From Petrosia ficiformis (Eukaryota; Porifera; Demospongiae; Haplosclerida; Petrosiidae): a DNA stretch of 64,000 nt. The stretch covers positions 31,940,966 through 32,004,965 of the forward strand of contig OX345636.1 in NCBI GenBank assembly GCA_947044365.1, given 5' to 3'. Positions 10,540-21,199 of the stretch are shown here, piece after piece. The first letter of the stretch is position 1, and each line of letters begins with the position of its first letter. The position numbers and the translations under genes were made by a program. The notes beneath the pieces were generated by a model that was given only the letters and a program-made list of their open reading frames with translations, had not been told where the DNA came from and did no database searches.

Positions 10540-10660
10540 TGGAGCAGTGGATGAGGCAGACTGCATGGAACCAGAGCACTGGATTAGATAGACTGGAAAA
10601 GCAGAACTGGATGAGGTAGACTGGAACCTGAGCACTGGATGAGGAAGGCTGGAACTACCC
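10540..10660. repeat. GGATGAGG-type short minisatellite
   Basis: Four imperfect units of about 30-35 bp around CACTGGATGAGGAAGACTGGAA. They create an antisense Ser/Pro-rich reading frame that I treat as repeat-derived. Duplicated at about 44,600-44,720. Confidence 0.7.
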
Positions 10661-10849
10661 CACATGTAGCTAGATTTAGTGACTTGAAGAGACCTCCAGG
10701 AGCTGCAACATGGGGTTCAGTATACTAAGTGTCGTACAATCCTACAACCACGGCTGAACTAGCCACGAAAAAAAATTTTTTAATTACATAAAATATGCAT
10801 TGCTAGCCAACCCTGATTGAAACAATGGAAGACGATCAGTATATGAGTA

Positions 10850-12310
10850 CGAATCAGTATAGTGATTGCTAGTTGAATTGGGTCTTGTTTTCTTTAATCA
10901 GTCTTGATCCATCTATCCACTTTAGCGACATGAAAAGACCTTCGGTGTCCCCAACCTGGAGTGATTGCTTCTTGGGTCTTGCTTTCTTTATCTATCCACT
11001 TTAGAGAATTGAAGAGACCTTCGGTGTCCTCAACCTGGGCTTCTGTATAGTGATTGCTTCTGAGGTCTTGATTTCTTTAATCTTGATCCATCTATCTTGA
11101 TCAATCTAGCCACTTTAGTGACTTCAAGAGACCTTCGGCATCCCCAACCTGGGCGTCTGTATAGTGATTGCTTCTTGGGTCTTGCTTTCTTTAATTTAGA
11201 TCCATCTATCCACTTTAGTGACTTGAAGAGACCTTCAGTGTCCACAACCTGGGCATTCGTAAAGTGATCGTTCTTGGGTCTTGCTTTCTTTAATCTTGAT
11301 CCATCTATCCACTTTAGTGACTTCAAGAGACCTTTGGCATCCCCAAACTGGGCATTTCTAAAGTGATTGCTGCTTGGGTCATGCTTTCTTTAATCTTGAT
11401 CCATCTATCCACTTTAGTGACATGAAGAGACCTTTGGTGTCCCCAACCTGGGCATCTGTATAGTGATTGCTTCTTGGGTCTTGCTTTCTTTAATCTTGAT
11501 CCATCTATCCACTTTAGTGATTTGAAGAGAACTTCGGTGTCCACAACCTGGGCATTCGTAAAGTGATTGCTACTTGGGTATTGCTTTCTTTAATCTTGAT
11601 CCATCCATACACTTTAGTGACTGGAAGAGACCTTTGGTGTCCCCAACCTGGACATCTGTATAGTGATTGCTTCTTGGCTATTGCTTTCTTTAATGTTGAT
11701 CCATCTATCCACTTTAGTGACTTGAAGGGACATTCGGCATCCCCAACCTGGTCATCTGTATAGTGATTGCATCTTGTGTCTTACTGTCTTTAATCTTGAT
11801 CCATCTATCCACTTTAGTGACTTGAAGAAGTCCCCAACCTGGGCATCTGTATAGTGATTGCTTCTTGGCTATTGCTTTCTTTAATCTTGATCCATTCATA
11901 CACTTTAGTGACTGGAAGAGACCTTCGGTGTCCACAACCTGGGCATTCGTAAAGTGATTGCTTCTTAGGTCTCGCTATCCTTAATCTTGATCCATCTACC
12001 CACTTTAGAGACCTTCGGCATCCCCAGACTGGGCATTTCTATAGTGATTGCTGCTTGGGTCTTGCTTTCTTTAATCTTCATCCATCTATCCACTTTAGTG
12101 ACTTGAAGAGACCTTCGGCATCCCCAACCTGGGCATCTGTATAGTGATTGCTTCTTGGGGCTTGCTTTCTTTAATCTTGATCCATCAATACACTTTAGTG
12201 ACTCGAAGAGACCTTCAGCATTCTCAACCTGGGTATCTGTATAGTGATTGCTTCTTGGGTCTTCCTTTCTTTAATCTTGATCCATCCATACACTTTAGTG
12301 ACTTGAAGAG
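10850..12310. repeat. 100-bp satellite array
   Basis: About 14 units of almost exactly 100 bp: TAGTGATTGCTTCTTGGGTC, CTTTCTTTAATCTTGATCC, ATCTATCCACTTTAGTGAC, GAAGAGACCTTCGGTGTCC, CCAACCTGGGCATCTG. Unit starts fall at 11,461, 11,561, 11,661 and 11,761. 100 is not a multiple of 3, so recurring antisense peptides (DGSRLKKARPKKQSLYR) change frame each unit. A diverged partial unit lies at about 10,670-10,720. The array is cut at AGAGAC and joined to the MITE module. Confidence 0.95.
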
Positions 12311-12342
12311 ACATACATAACATTTTAGTGTGTTATATGTAC

Positions 12343-12910
12343 TAGTGTTGTTTTAGTATTTAAATATTGTTTTAGTTATGATTTTAGTTATAGTTCACAG
12401 TTTGAAAATCTTGTTGATTTTCTTATAGTTTTAGTAACAAATCGAAAAATGCTGTTTAGTTCTGGTTCCAAACTTGAGAGAAGTTTTGATTCTGATTCAG
12501 TTCCCGTTATAAATTTTTTAAATGTTATTGATTTTGATTTTGTTCCTGGTTTTTGATTAGTTTTTGATAACTCGTTAAGTAATGAATGAAATTAAACTTT
12601 TGAATGAATGATCCAACTACTACTATTACACATGTACATATTAATGTACTTCTTGTTAAGTAATGATCAATGAATTGAAAAATGTGGTGTATTGCGATAT
12701 CTGTTGTAGAATTGTTAGCTCTAAGATATGAATTAATAGTTTTCATTTTAGTTCTGTTCTAGTTCTAGTTCACAATCCAACAATGGTTTTAGTTATGATT
12801 TAGTTCTGGGTCTAAGTTTCAAATAATTTTTAGTTATAGATTAGTTCCGAGAGCTAAAATTGAAAAGGGGTATTTTTGGTTTTAGTACCGATAGAACTAA
12901 AACAACACGA
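12343..12910. mobile_element. hAT-type MITE, copy 2
   Basis: 568 bp. Starts TAGTGTTGTTTTAGT and ends ACTAAAACAACACGA, flanked by ATATGTAC at 12,335-12,342 and 12,911-12,918. Same insertion and flanks as copy 1; its module starts at GACATACATAACATT directly after the 100-bp array. Confidence 0.85.
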
Positions 12911-12968
12911 ATATGTACATACCCTGTATGTACATATAACCCACTGAAATGTTATGAATATTACATGT

Positions 12969-13112
12969 ACATGCATACATGTTATGATACACACACACAT
13001 GCGCATACATATCTACATTCACACATAGCAATACAAGTTCATTTGCCAAAATAACATTTTCTTACATTGTCTTCTTGGTGGATGATATCCACCCCCTCCT
13101 CCTACTTCCCCA
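12969..13112 (+). other. Possible exon before a strong splice donor
   Basis: A consensus donor (CAATTG|GTAAGTAATC) lies at 13,112/13,113 and an AG acceptor (CACACATAG) at about 13,028. One frame between them is open for 29 codons. The 50 bp or so before the donor (CCCCCTCCTCCTACTTCCCC region) are missing from the related modules at about 1,926 and 36,209 but present at about 47,230-47,278. No homology recognised; very uncertain. Confidence 0.15.
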
Positions 13113-14083
13113 ATTGGTAAGTAATCTCTTCTGGAATATGTTTTACTCTGAGAGTATAAAAATTAATACTAGTAAACTAACCAAAACAACAGATACAAAT
13201 AGGTGAGTGATTATGCTCTAATCTACACATTTAATAGTATGTGGGACTCATTACAGGCAACATGCACGGGACAAGCACTATGTGCTCTAAGAAGAATCTT
13301 TCAGGTGCTTTATGGTGCTTTCAAGTCATTTATCAATTACAGAACTCATGTTTGTACTTAAATACTTTAGTAAGTGTTGTTAATTAAGCACATTTCAAAC
13401 CCTTTTTAATACTTAGGTCAGCTATGTGTCTCTCTCTACTAAGCTAGTTCACTAGTTCTCACAACTGCTATACACATTCCGATATATCTATCTAGGTGTG
13501 TAGTACTGTGTACATGTATACATTTAATTATAACTTTAAACTCCTCCCCCTGTTTAATTTTCTCATTTCGCTCTTTTGCTATAAAGAAAGAAAACAATAA
13601 ATGAAAGCCAAATAATTATATTCAGTGGAGATGATTATTGACCCTTCTTAACATGGTAGACTTTTTATAATAAAAACTGAATGTTTCAACCTGAAGGTGT
13701 TCTTCAGTAGTACATGTATATAATTACGTGTTCTAAACAAACTAAGTGTTCAGCAGATCTTTCTTATTAATGACCTTTCAGAGTTCAAACTTACTTTTAA
13801 TCAATATTTCCTAATATACATATACATGTGTGCATATGTCTGACAATGTAAAATTAATAATTATATTTATGTATTTCAAATATATAAATTGAGGCGCCTT
13901 CAAAGGTTAACTTAATATTTCATCCTTGAAGAGCAAGTATTGCATTCCACATTTAACTGGCTTCTTAAAATTGCTCATCAAGAGTGGAGATATGCATTAC
14001 CATGGTTACGTACACATGGATTTACACCTTCATTTTCACCACAAATTTGCATACTCCTCCTATATTAATACATGAATAATAAA
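13113..14083. other. Low-copy AT-rich DNA, no gene recognised
   Basis: About 1 kb of ordinary AT-rich sequence following the MITE module. I saw no tandem repeat and no splice-bounded coding segment. Near-identical copy at about 47,278-48,258. Confidence 0.4.
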
Positions 14084-14188
14084 CTAAAGCCACACTTCTT
14101 CCACCTCAGTTTGATGTATGGCGGTCTGTTCATCTAAAGAATGTTGCATTTTCTCTTTCGCTCTCATCATAGCATCTTGATCACTCAG
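14084..14188 (-). CDS. Candidate terminal exon, coiled-coil-like peptide
   Basis: On the minus strand a 35-codon frame reads LSDQDAMMRAKEKMQHSLDE, continues with QTAIHQTEVEEVWL and stops at TAG. Composition is protein-like (charged, helix-forming, no low complexity), unlike the surrounding DNA. It follows an AG (CTGTAAAAG) that lies a dozen bases after a stronger-looking TTTGTTTTGTAG acceptor; use of that upstream AG would put a TAA in frame. I do not recognise the family. The copy at 48,259-48,363 is identical. Confidence 0.3.
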   Translation of the reverse strand: MSDQDAMMRAKEKMQHSLDEQTAIHQTEVEEVWL

Positions 14189-14769
14189 CTTTTACAGCAT
14201 CTACAAAACAAACATTAATCATGCTATAACAATTTAGAAATCCCAAATAACAAGGGATGATTTTGGATTTAATTCTTTGACTTTCAAGAAAGAATCTAAA
14301 CATTACAAGAATATACTTAAAAACTCATCTAAGGTTGGGCAATCATTCAATTATACATCCATAATTATTGCAATTAATAATTGTATTTCTACTTTACTTG
14401 CAATACTGCAAACTAAATAATTATTATTCCTATTTTACGGCTTAATCACAATTATCACATCAAGTACTTATTACAAGTTATAAAATCACTCAACTCTAAA
14501 CTAACCAAAGTTCTGTTGTTCCTCCCATTCTAATCGTAACTTAAATACATAAAATCACTCAACCCTAAATCATCATCTGTCTATCTATCCATCCATCTAT
14601 CCATCTATCCTTATTCCTATTCATGATTTAGTCATCCTTCTAGATATGTCCATCCCAAAACTTTTTCAGAGTTGCACATGCATATACTTATACAGATTAC
14701 AGGATTGTGTTATACAACCTATATTCCATAATTGAAAATGCAGATGCAATCTGATATCATTGTCTATAC
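14189..14769. other. Low-copy DNA with a short ATCT/ATCC tract
   Basis: AT-rich sequence with (ATCT)(ATCC)n simple repeat at about 14,578-14,612. Nothing else recognised. Copy at about 48,364-48,944. Confidence 0.4.
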
Positions 14770-15020
14770 TTTAGCATTAATCTAGTCACAGGAATGGGGC
14801 TTTAACATTAATCTAGTCACAGGAAAGGGACTTTAGCATTAATCTAGTTATAGCAATGGGGGGGGGCTTTAACATTACTCTAGACATAGGAATGGGGGTT
14901 TCAATATTGATAGGTTTATCATTAATCTAGTCATAGGAATGGGGCTTTAGCATTAATCTAGTCATAGGAATGGGGAGTTTTAATATTAATCTAGTCATAG
15001 TAATGGGAGCTTTAACATGA
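14770..15020. repeat. 31-bp minisatellite
   Basis: Units of 31 bp around ATTAATCTAGTCACAGGAAT and GGGGCTTTAGC; starts at 14,776, 14,807 and 14,838 show the exact period. Includes a nine-G run at about 14,861. Copy at about 48,945-49,165 has fewer units. Confidence 0.9.
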
Positions 15021-15049
15021 ATCATGGATGTCATGCATCATAAAGTACT

Positions 15050-15290
15050 AAAGCTCATTCACATTCGCCTTGTCCTCAGAAAACTGTTTATAACTTTAGT
15101 TTGGAATGACCAACAATCTTTTTAGCTGCACCATTTTCATATAATTATCCTTCCCGTTCTTTTTTGTGCATGTCAAATTTCAATCAATTACTTCGTTATT
15201 GAGTTACAGTATAATCATGTATTAACCTTAAATCATACATTATAGTACATATAAAGTCATCACATCATAATTTTGAGGAATATAGTGAAT
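15050..15290. repeat. Dispersed repeat, family D, copy 1
   Basis: Sequence with CCTCAGAAAACTGTTTATAA, CTTTAGTTTGGAATGACCAA and TGCACCATTTTCATATAATT. A diverged homologue lies at about 18,523-18,660, and an exact duplicate in block II at about 49,190-49,430. No coding content seen. Confidence 0.7.
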
Positions 15291-15645
15291 GTGAACAGAC
15301 TTTAGTGGAACCCCCCTATTCTGGACGCTATTCAGAGTGGGACCAAGTAAACTGTCCTGAGATTACAGTAATTGTCCTCATTTCAAGGCTGAGCGTTTCA
15401 AAGTTTTCACACTATTTGGAAACTGAGTAGGTCCACAGCTAATTTAAAGCCTGAGGACCATGGCTGGGGATGAGACTAGTGGTAAATATAATTTGATGAC
15501 ATGGTTGCTCAATACAATTACCCGACTAACCATAAATCCGGCTCATTATTGAACATGACTATTTTTTTTACCACAACCCCACCCTACTTTTAAACCTTAG
15601 GCTTAGCCCTTGGTTTCCAAACAGCCAATTGGTATGTAATCTATG

Positions 15646-15680
<35 letters not shown>

Positions 15681-16393
15681 GCATACCCGGTTTGGGATTA
15701 GGTGTCCTCATTTCAACATTTTTCAATAGAGAGCCAGGTTCCACTCTTGCTTCAGTGATATACAATCAAGTGAGTGTCTGTCCTTCTCGGATACATTTGA
15801 GGGTAGTTTTTTGATGTAACCATTTGCTAACTGTAAATAGAAGTTGATGTGTTCACTTCTATAAATAAAAGCCACATCCAACCCTAACTAACAATGATAC
15901 TGCCTATAGCTACAATGTGAATGGGCACTACAGCTTTCCCTTGTCCTGGTAATTAGTCCATTTCACTTAATTAATCACTATCACACATATATGTAGCAGA
16001 GGTAGTCCAGCTGGCAAGCTGTGATTAACAATGATGTATTATTTAATACTTCACACAGGAGTACAGTACCTGACTTAATTCACTTTACATATTATCATGA
16101 GACCTACACTTTAATAAAGCGATCGTCAACTGTACTTCTAAGTAGTACTATAGTACTACCTTGTATTGTAATCATAGTAATGTGTGAATTCCCTTTACAT
16201 TTATACAATGTATGTGATAGATAGCATAGTACTAACATGTAATACTGTGTAGTACATAAGTACAGTGTACTTCACTCAAAACGTACACTGTAGTCCATGC
16301 ACTTACAGTGATAGTATGTAAACTTAATAATGTCAGGTACTGTATATCAGTATGTAATTATTTATTTATCTGATTGTGTGTACACACTACCAG
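15291..16393. other. Low-copy DNA, with (AT)n tract
   Basis: Contains (AT)n at about 15,648-15,677 and short open frames on both strands with no splice support or recognisable motif. GTGGAACCCCCCTATTCTGG at about 15,307 resembles a transposon end, but no partner end was found. Duplicated at about 49,431-50,536. Confidence 0.4.
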
Positions 16394-19300
16394 CTAAGAA
16401 GAGAAAGATTGATGATAATGAGGGATTAACAATCACTAGTTTAAATCTACAACCAGGTAAGCAATTAAAGAGCTCAGGATCTTATAGTAGACAACCCAAA
16501 ATGAACTACTGGAAATTGTCCATGTTACATCAAAATGCATTAAAAATTAGATATACCTCACTACCATATTTTTCTAATTTTATCTGCTCCCGAAGCAAAA
16601 ATGTTCTGTAGTGGAGTATATGTACATCCAATTTTTAATGCATTTTAATGCAACATTAGTGTTCCATGTATATTAATGTTATGTGAGTTAGACTACTATA
16701 GTTTCAGCCTTCTAATTGTAGTGTTCTCAAACTATTAATTGTGAACTCTAATCCACTTAACTGTTAGTTATCGTCATTATATTTTATCCCATAAATTCAT
16801 AATGCAACATTACAGTTACCCAAATACCAGGATCATGTATTAATCATTTCTCTTCTCCCATTCTTCCTACCTTAGGTTCCAAACAGGGACATGTTAATGT
16901 CATAGAAAACTTTAATGTGGCTATCAACTGTTGTAATTTTCTCAATAGTAGTAATACATATCGAGGAGGTAATGTAGTAGATCAATCTGCATAATATTAT
17001 ATATAATTATATAATTATACTTATATATCAAAGTTGTGGGAGGGGCAACAATCAATCATCCAAAATGCATTGGAGTTACCCTAATACCAGGATCAGATTT
17101 TAGGCACTTTGAGGTTGCTTCATTGAGGTTGCTTCTAGGACTCCAGTCGAGATGTTGTTGCATGTTGCAATAAAACCTAGGATGTGGGTGAATCCTCTCT
17201 TCCCACAACTATATGAAACCTTGTATAATAATGGTCCACATTCTTTCTCGACATGTGTTTCTCTCTTTATTTTTTTTAATCGTAATTATATACATACCCA
17301 GTCGTTTAAATACATCTAAAGTAACTCTTACAATTTTAGTGAAACCCCCATATTGCTGATCTGTCACATGTACCAGTAATAGAATCTTTGTTAGTATTGT
17401 TAGACGTGATATAGTCCTTACACATTTATGGTATACGATTCCTGTACTATATCCATTGACACAAACCTTAGTTCTATTATAAGACTTCTTTTTTCTTGTT
17501 TAAGTACAATTTTCACGTTCATGCCACCAATGGGATGATGTGGATTGGAACTGGATCTCAGCCTTTAAGATAGACACGGGACTATATAAAGGAGATATTG
17601 AGCTTTTTTGTAAACTATTACAAATACCGAGACAAAAATTAAAGGGAAGTGATAAAGAGAAGGTTACCTTTTCAAAACTGTATAAAGAGGACTTCAATGA
17701 TATCTTTGTTTGATTTTTTGTAGATTGAAAATCTGAGATTATTCGTACAATTTGTGATTGCATATCTTCTTCTGGGTGATGCAAAGGTAATGGCTTCAAA
17801 CAGAAATCAACAGACTTATAGAGAGGCAAACTCACAGATGTATTTATTATAAGATACTGGACAACAATTCACCAAGTTGTTTAGTAGCAAACGTTTGTTA
17901 GTAAACACAACTTTTCAGTCTTGAGTAAGGTCGTAGAGCTTATCAACGTGTTTTGTAATAAACTTTGCTGCTAAATAACTCAGTGAATCATTGTCCGCTA
18001 ACTTATAATAAATTAATATAATTGTACAACCACTGTGACTACAGATGACAACTGTTGCTGTCACAATTACCACCAAAACACAGGCAGACAGTGACAAAGA
18101 CAGAGCAAGACGCAAATAAGAGAAAGATAGATAAATAGACAGATAGCTAGAGAGTGATAGGTAGGTAGGTATATTGTATAGGTAGGTAGTCAGGCAGGCA
18201 CTGCAGGTAGGCAGGTAGGTAGATAGATAGATAGATAGATACATAAATAGATTGTTTGCTATTTTATCAGTCTGCTTGTAATCTTGCCACTGATTTAATA
18301 GCATTAGTTCCTGATGATATTCCTAATGAAACAGAATACAGTCACACAGTCAAATCGGCTGCACCCAATCCTATAGGACAGCTGATATGTTACCATTCAT
18401 ATCGCATTATCTATCAAGTTATAATTATTACATATATAAATTAGAACATTATAATTTATAATTTTTATAAATATTATAAATGTTGCTATGGGGTACATTG
18501 CTGATGAGAAACTATAATTGCAAACTTAAAGGTCATTCATGTTCACCATGACCTCAGAAAAATGTTCATAACTTTAGTTTGGAAGGATCAACAACCTTTT
18601 ACCTGCACCATTTTCATATACTGTTAATTATCTTTTCAAATTCCAATTCATTACTTCATTACACCTTGCCGGTCACACATAGGCAGAAGTAGTGTTGTTC
18701 TAGTGCTTGGGTACTAGAACTAATATAATTATAGTTCTGGCCTTTTTATTTTAGTTCTAGTACCAAGAACTAGAATTGGTACTAGAACTAAAAAAATATT
18801 TTGTTAAGAACTGGAATTGGTACTAGAACTAAAAATATATATTGTTAAGAACTAGACTTGGTATTAGAACTAAATTTTTCCATTAGAACTTTAATTAGTA
18901 CAGTATCAGGAATGCCAGTAATTTTATGTTATCTTGAAGTTGGTAGGGTACTAATTATAGCATTTTACAACTTGTTTTGATAATAATATCATGCACAGCT
19001 GATGAGTATCAACAACTGGCGCCATGGAACTAGTATTAGGACAATAAGACAGAACTATAACTAGAACTAAAATTATCCAAATAAAGGTTCTGGAACTATA
19101 ACTGGAACTAAAATTATCGAATTAAAGGTTCTGGAACTATAACTAGAACTATTAACAACAACAAAAAAGTTCCAGAACTGGAACTGGAACTTTTAAAATA
19201 AATAGAACTAGAACAACACTAGGCAGAAGGTTTGGTTGTCTGTGTGTGTGTGTGTGTTACCATTGAAATAGCCAATATTAAAATACTAGAGTTCTGATTG

Positions 19301-20430
19301 AGATACTACTAGACAATTATAGAAGCTTATGTGTTCACTATCTGCTAACAATATCTTTGTAAACATTTCTTCCTACTTATTATGCTCTTCCTTAGGGCAT
19401 TCCCTGAAACTGGTTAGTTGCTCGGCAACAGACATAATACCTTATACTCTAGATATAATCCTCAGTGCTGTGAAGATAGGAAATATCCTAATTTCTAGTA
19501 TTACAAGTATAAACAGATATATGAGAAAAGTATTCGTATGGATTGCACTAATAATCATTGCTAATGATCCAAGAATCTTTAGCAACTAAGCAAAAGAAGT
19601 TTTTGAGTAAGTCATCATTCAAAACCTTAAAGGAGTATTTCAGTGTTATCAAACATTTTTGCACTTAGACTGTAGCTACACTTACGTTTTGACTCAAACT
19701 TTTCAGTGCATGCACAGAAAGGTAGAGACAATAGTGCCATCAGCTTTGCCACCTCTGATAAACATTCATAAGTACATTGCATAATGACACCAAACCTATC
19801 AGTTTAAATATTATTAATCTCGCAAGCAGAGGGTTACTGTAATCTAGTATTGTTGATGGTTGTTCTTACATTTAATCATGATTGCACACTGTATAATAAT
19901 ACAATTATTATCAACGATCTAATTTTGTGCTATTGAAGTGTACTAAATGTGTGATGATGTGCTGTTTCAATAAAAACTAAATATAAAAGTACTAATCTTA
20001 ATATATTCAGGAGTTTTGATTGGCAAAGTCCAGTTATAGCCTATGTATAGCTACATTGTTTACTTGTATTACTTTACATGGGGATGTATTATATTATAAT
20101 TACTATAATATGCAATACATTAAACAATTACATAATCTAACTCCAGAAGCATAATGCTCCTTCACAGCTACAATGCTTAAGTGGTATAAAAACATCTATA
20201 AATATGATTACTATACCCTTCTGCCTATGCTTAGGGTAATAATGAAATATGTAAAGATATTAAAACCTAAAAAGCATGTGAACCAGATTGGGAGGGTATC
20301 AAAACCAGAAAAAAGTACACAAACAACATTGGGATGGTACCTCAGTCATGATGAGAACATAATACATTTTATTAGAAAAGTAATTATAAATTCAGATAAC
20401 TTCGCTATCCAGCAACAGGAGCAGTTTTAG
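16394..20430 (+). CDS. Candidate multi-exon gene of unknown function
   Basis: Four splice-bounded segments share one phase and read as one open frame. Exon a is 16,394-16,456 (CTACCAG| acceptor, |GTAAGC donor; 63 bp; basic KKRKID stretch, NLS-like). Exon b is 16,876-16,968 (CTTAG|, |GTAATG; 93 bp; GSKQGHVNVIENFNV). Exon c is 19,396-19,506 (CTTCCTTAG|, |GTATAA; 111 bp). Exon d is 20,168-20,430 (TTCACAG|; 87 codons to TAG; LKWYKNIYKYDYYTLLPML). All start in phase 1, and the three internal ones are multiples of 3, so they could be skipped without frame loss. No start exon was found, no family is recognised, and the intron between b and c (2.4 kb) holds two MITE-like or repeat insertions. The exon chain is inference; exon a/b is the best supported part. 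Confidence 0.3.
16531..16646. repeat. Short inverted repeat in intron
   Basis: AAAATGCATTAAAAATT at about 16,531 and its reverse complement AATTTTTAATGCATTTT at about 16,630 are separated by roughly 80 bp. Could be a small foldback element or chance in AT-rich DNA. Confidence 0.4.
17500..17835 (-). other. Minus-strand open segment, possible exon
   Basis: A 111-codon minus-strand frame with non-repetitive, protein-like composition (LYKSVDFCLKPLPLHHPEED). Within it, 17,830-17,668 is bounded by TGTGAG and a GTAACC donor, so it could be a 163-bp exon. It lies in the large intron of the plus-strand candidate. No family recognised. Confidence 0.2.
18120..18250. repeat. (GATA)/(GGTA)n microsatellite
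   Basis: Imperfect GATA, GGTA and GGCA tetranucleotides, ending in six or so clean GATA units. Confidence 0.9.
18271..18444 (+). other. Possible exon, phase 0
   Basis: After ATTTTATCAG the plus strand is open for 58 codons with protein-like composition (SACNLATDLIALVPDDIPNE). Its phase does not fit the neighbouring candidate exons b and c, so it would belong to another transcript or not be used. No clear donor. Confidence 0.2.
18523..18660. repeat. Dispersed repeat, family D, copy 2
   Basis: Diverged homologue of about 15,050-15,290, sharing CCTCAGAAAAATGTTCATAA and TGCACCATTTTCATAT. Confidence 0.65.
18690..19221. mobile_element. hAT-type MITE, independent insertion
   Basis: 532 bp. Starts TAGTGTTGTTCTAGT and ends ACTAGAACAACACTA, perfect 15-bp terminal inverted repeats. 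Flanked by the 8-bp direct repeat GGCAGAAG (18,682-18,689 and 19,222-19,229). The interior is filled with ACTAGAACTAAAAT-type subrepeats. Same family as the element at 1,215, but a different target site, so a true second transposition. The subrepeats closely resemble half of the 72-bp satellite unit. Confidence 0.9.
19600..19790 (-). repeat. Diverged R-element fragment
   Basis: On the minus strand, GATGGCACTATTGTCTCTAC and CTTTCTGTGCATGC, followed by CTCCTTTAAGGTTTTGAATG and ATGACTT, match the interior of the R elements at 7,870-8,040 and 8,330-8,480. The CpG-rich end is not present. Confidence 0.65.
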
Positions 20431-20502
20431 GAACAAATCAGTAGACAGACTGAAGGCCAAAGGGTAGGATGATATAATATTATACTAACCTTTATTCTTT
20501 AG

Positions 20503-20820
20503 TAGTGATGCACCGATAAGATTTTTTACTGATATTCCAATAAACTGATAATTACTTTAGATATGTACCAATAACCGATACCGATCCGATATTATATCTA
20601 TACCTTCTTGCTTCTGATTCTTTCAATGAAATCAGCATTTTCTTAATAATTATGAGTATCATATAGGCAACTAATGATGCCATGATCACAAGAAATGACA
20701 CTATTGGTGCACTTTTTATAATATCGGTTAAATCTGCCAGAAATAACCGATATTGATACTAAACATAATGGCCGATAATGACCGATATCCATTACCAATC
20801 CGATTATCGGTGCATCACTA
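20503..20820. mobile_element. hAT-type MITE, GTGATGCACCGAT family
   Basis: 318 bp. Begins TAGTGATGCACCGATAA and ends TTATCGGTGCATCACTA, perfect terminal inverted repeats. Flanked by the exact 8-bp duplication TTCTTTAG (20,495-20,502; 20,821-20,828). Interior repeats CCGATA motifs in both orientations. No coding capacity. Related to the longer element at 41,924. Confidence 0.92.
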
Positions 20821-21199
20821 TTCTTTAGTATAAATAATTATAACAATTTACAATATTATTAAAGCACTTACCTAAACATTTTAGCACTTTTACCATCTAA
20901 TTCTGGAATAGCTACTGCAGGTGCAGTAGATGGATATGTCACAGGAATCTAATAAAAAATAAAATTACAACATTAACAATGCACATCAATGATGCTGTAA
21001 CTCGTATCAAATTCTCATATTTAAGGAGATTATGAATGTGCCAGCATTTACCAAACCATCTATAGACAAATATGTCATCATTTCCACATTCAATCAATAC
21101 AGATGCTAAATATAGAAATGATGCACATTTTACTGGCTGTGTCTTGGTGATGCAGGCACACAATATAATGACATTTCTGTGGTTTAATTAATTAATTAC

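Noticed and set aside
10417..10665. Minus-strand frame of about 80 codons (116 in block II), Ser/Pro-rich then hydrophobic.
   Set aside because: The first half is a GGATGAGG-type minisatellite and the second half is AT-rich sequence; the ends differ between blocks because of the 2.6-kb insertion.
11030..11935. Minus-strand frames with repeated DGSRLKKARPKKQSLYR and VTKVDRWIKIKES peptides, suggesting a repeat protein.
   Set aside because: The DNA unit is 100 bp, so the frame changes every unit; the peptides are a by-product of the satellite.
15299..15330. GTGGAACCCCCCTATTCTGG as a Tigger/pogo-like transposon end.
   Set aside because: No matching inverted end or TA duplication found nearby.
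18690..19221. Treating the AGAACTAG-rich stretch as another satellite array.
   Set aside because: Perfect 15-bp inverted ends and the GGCAGAAG duplication show a discrete transposon, although its subrepeats resemble the 72-bp satellite.
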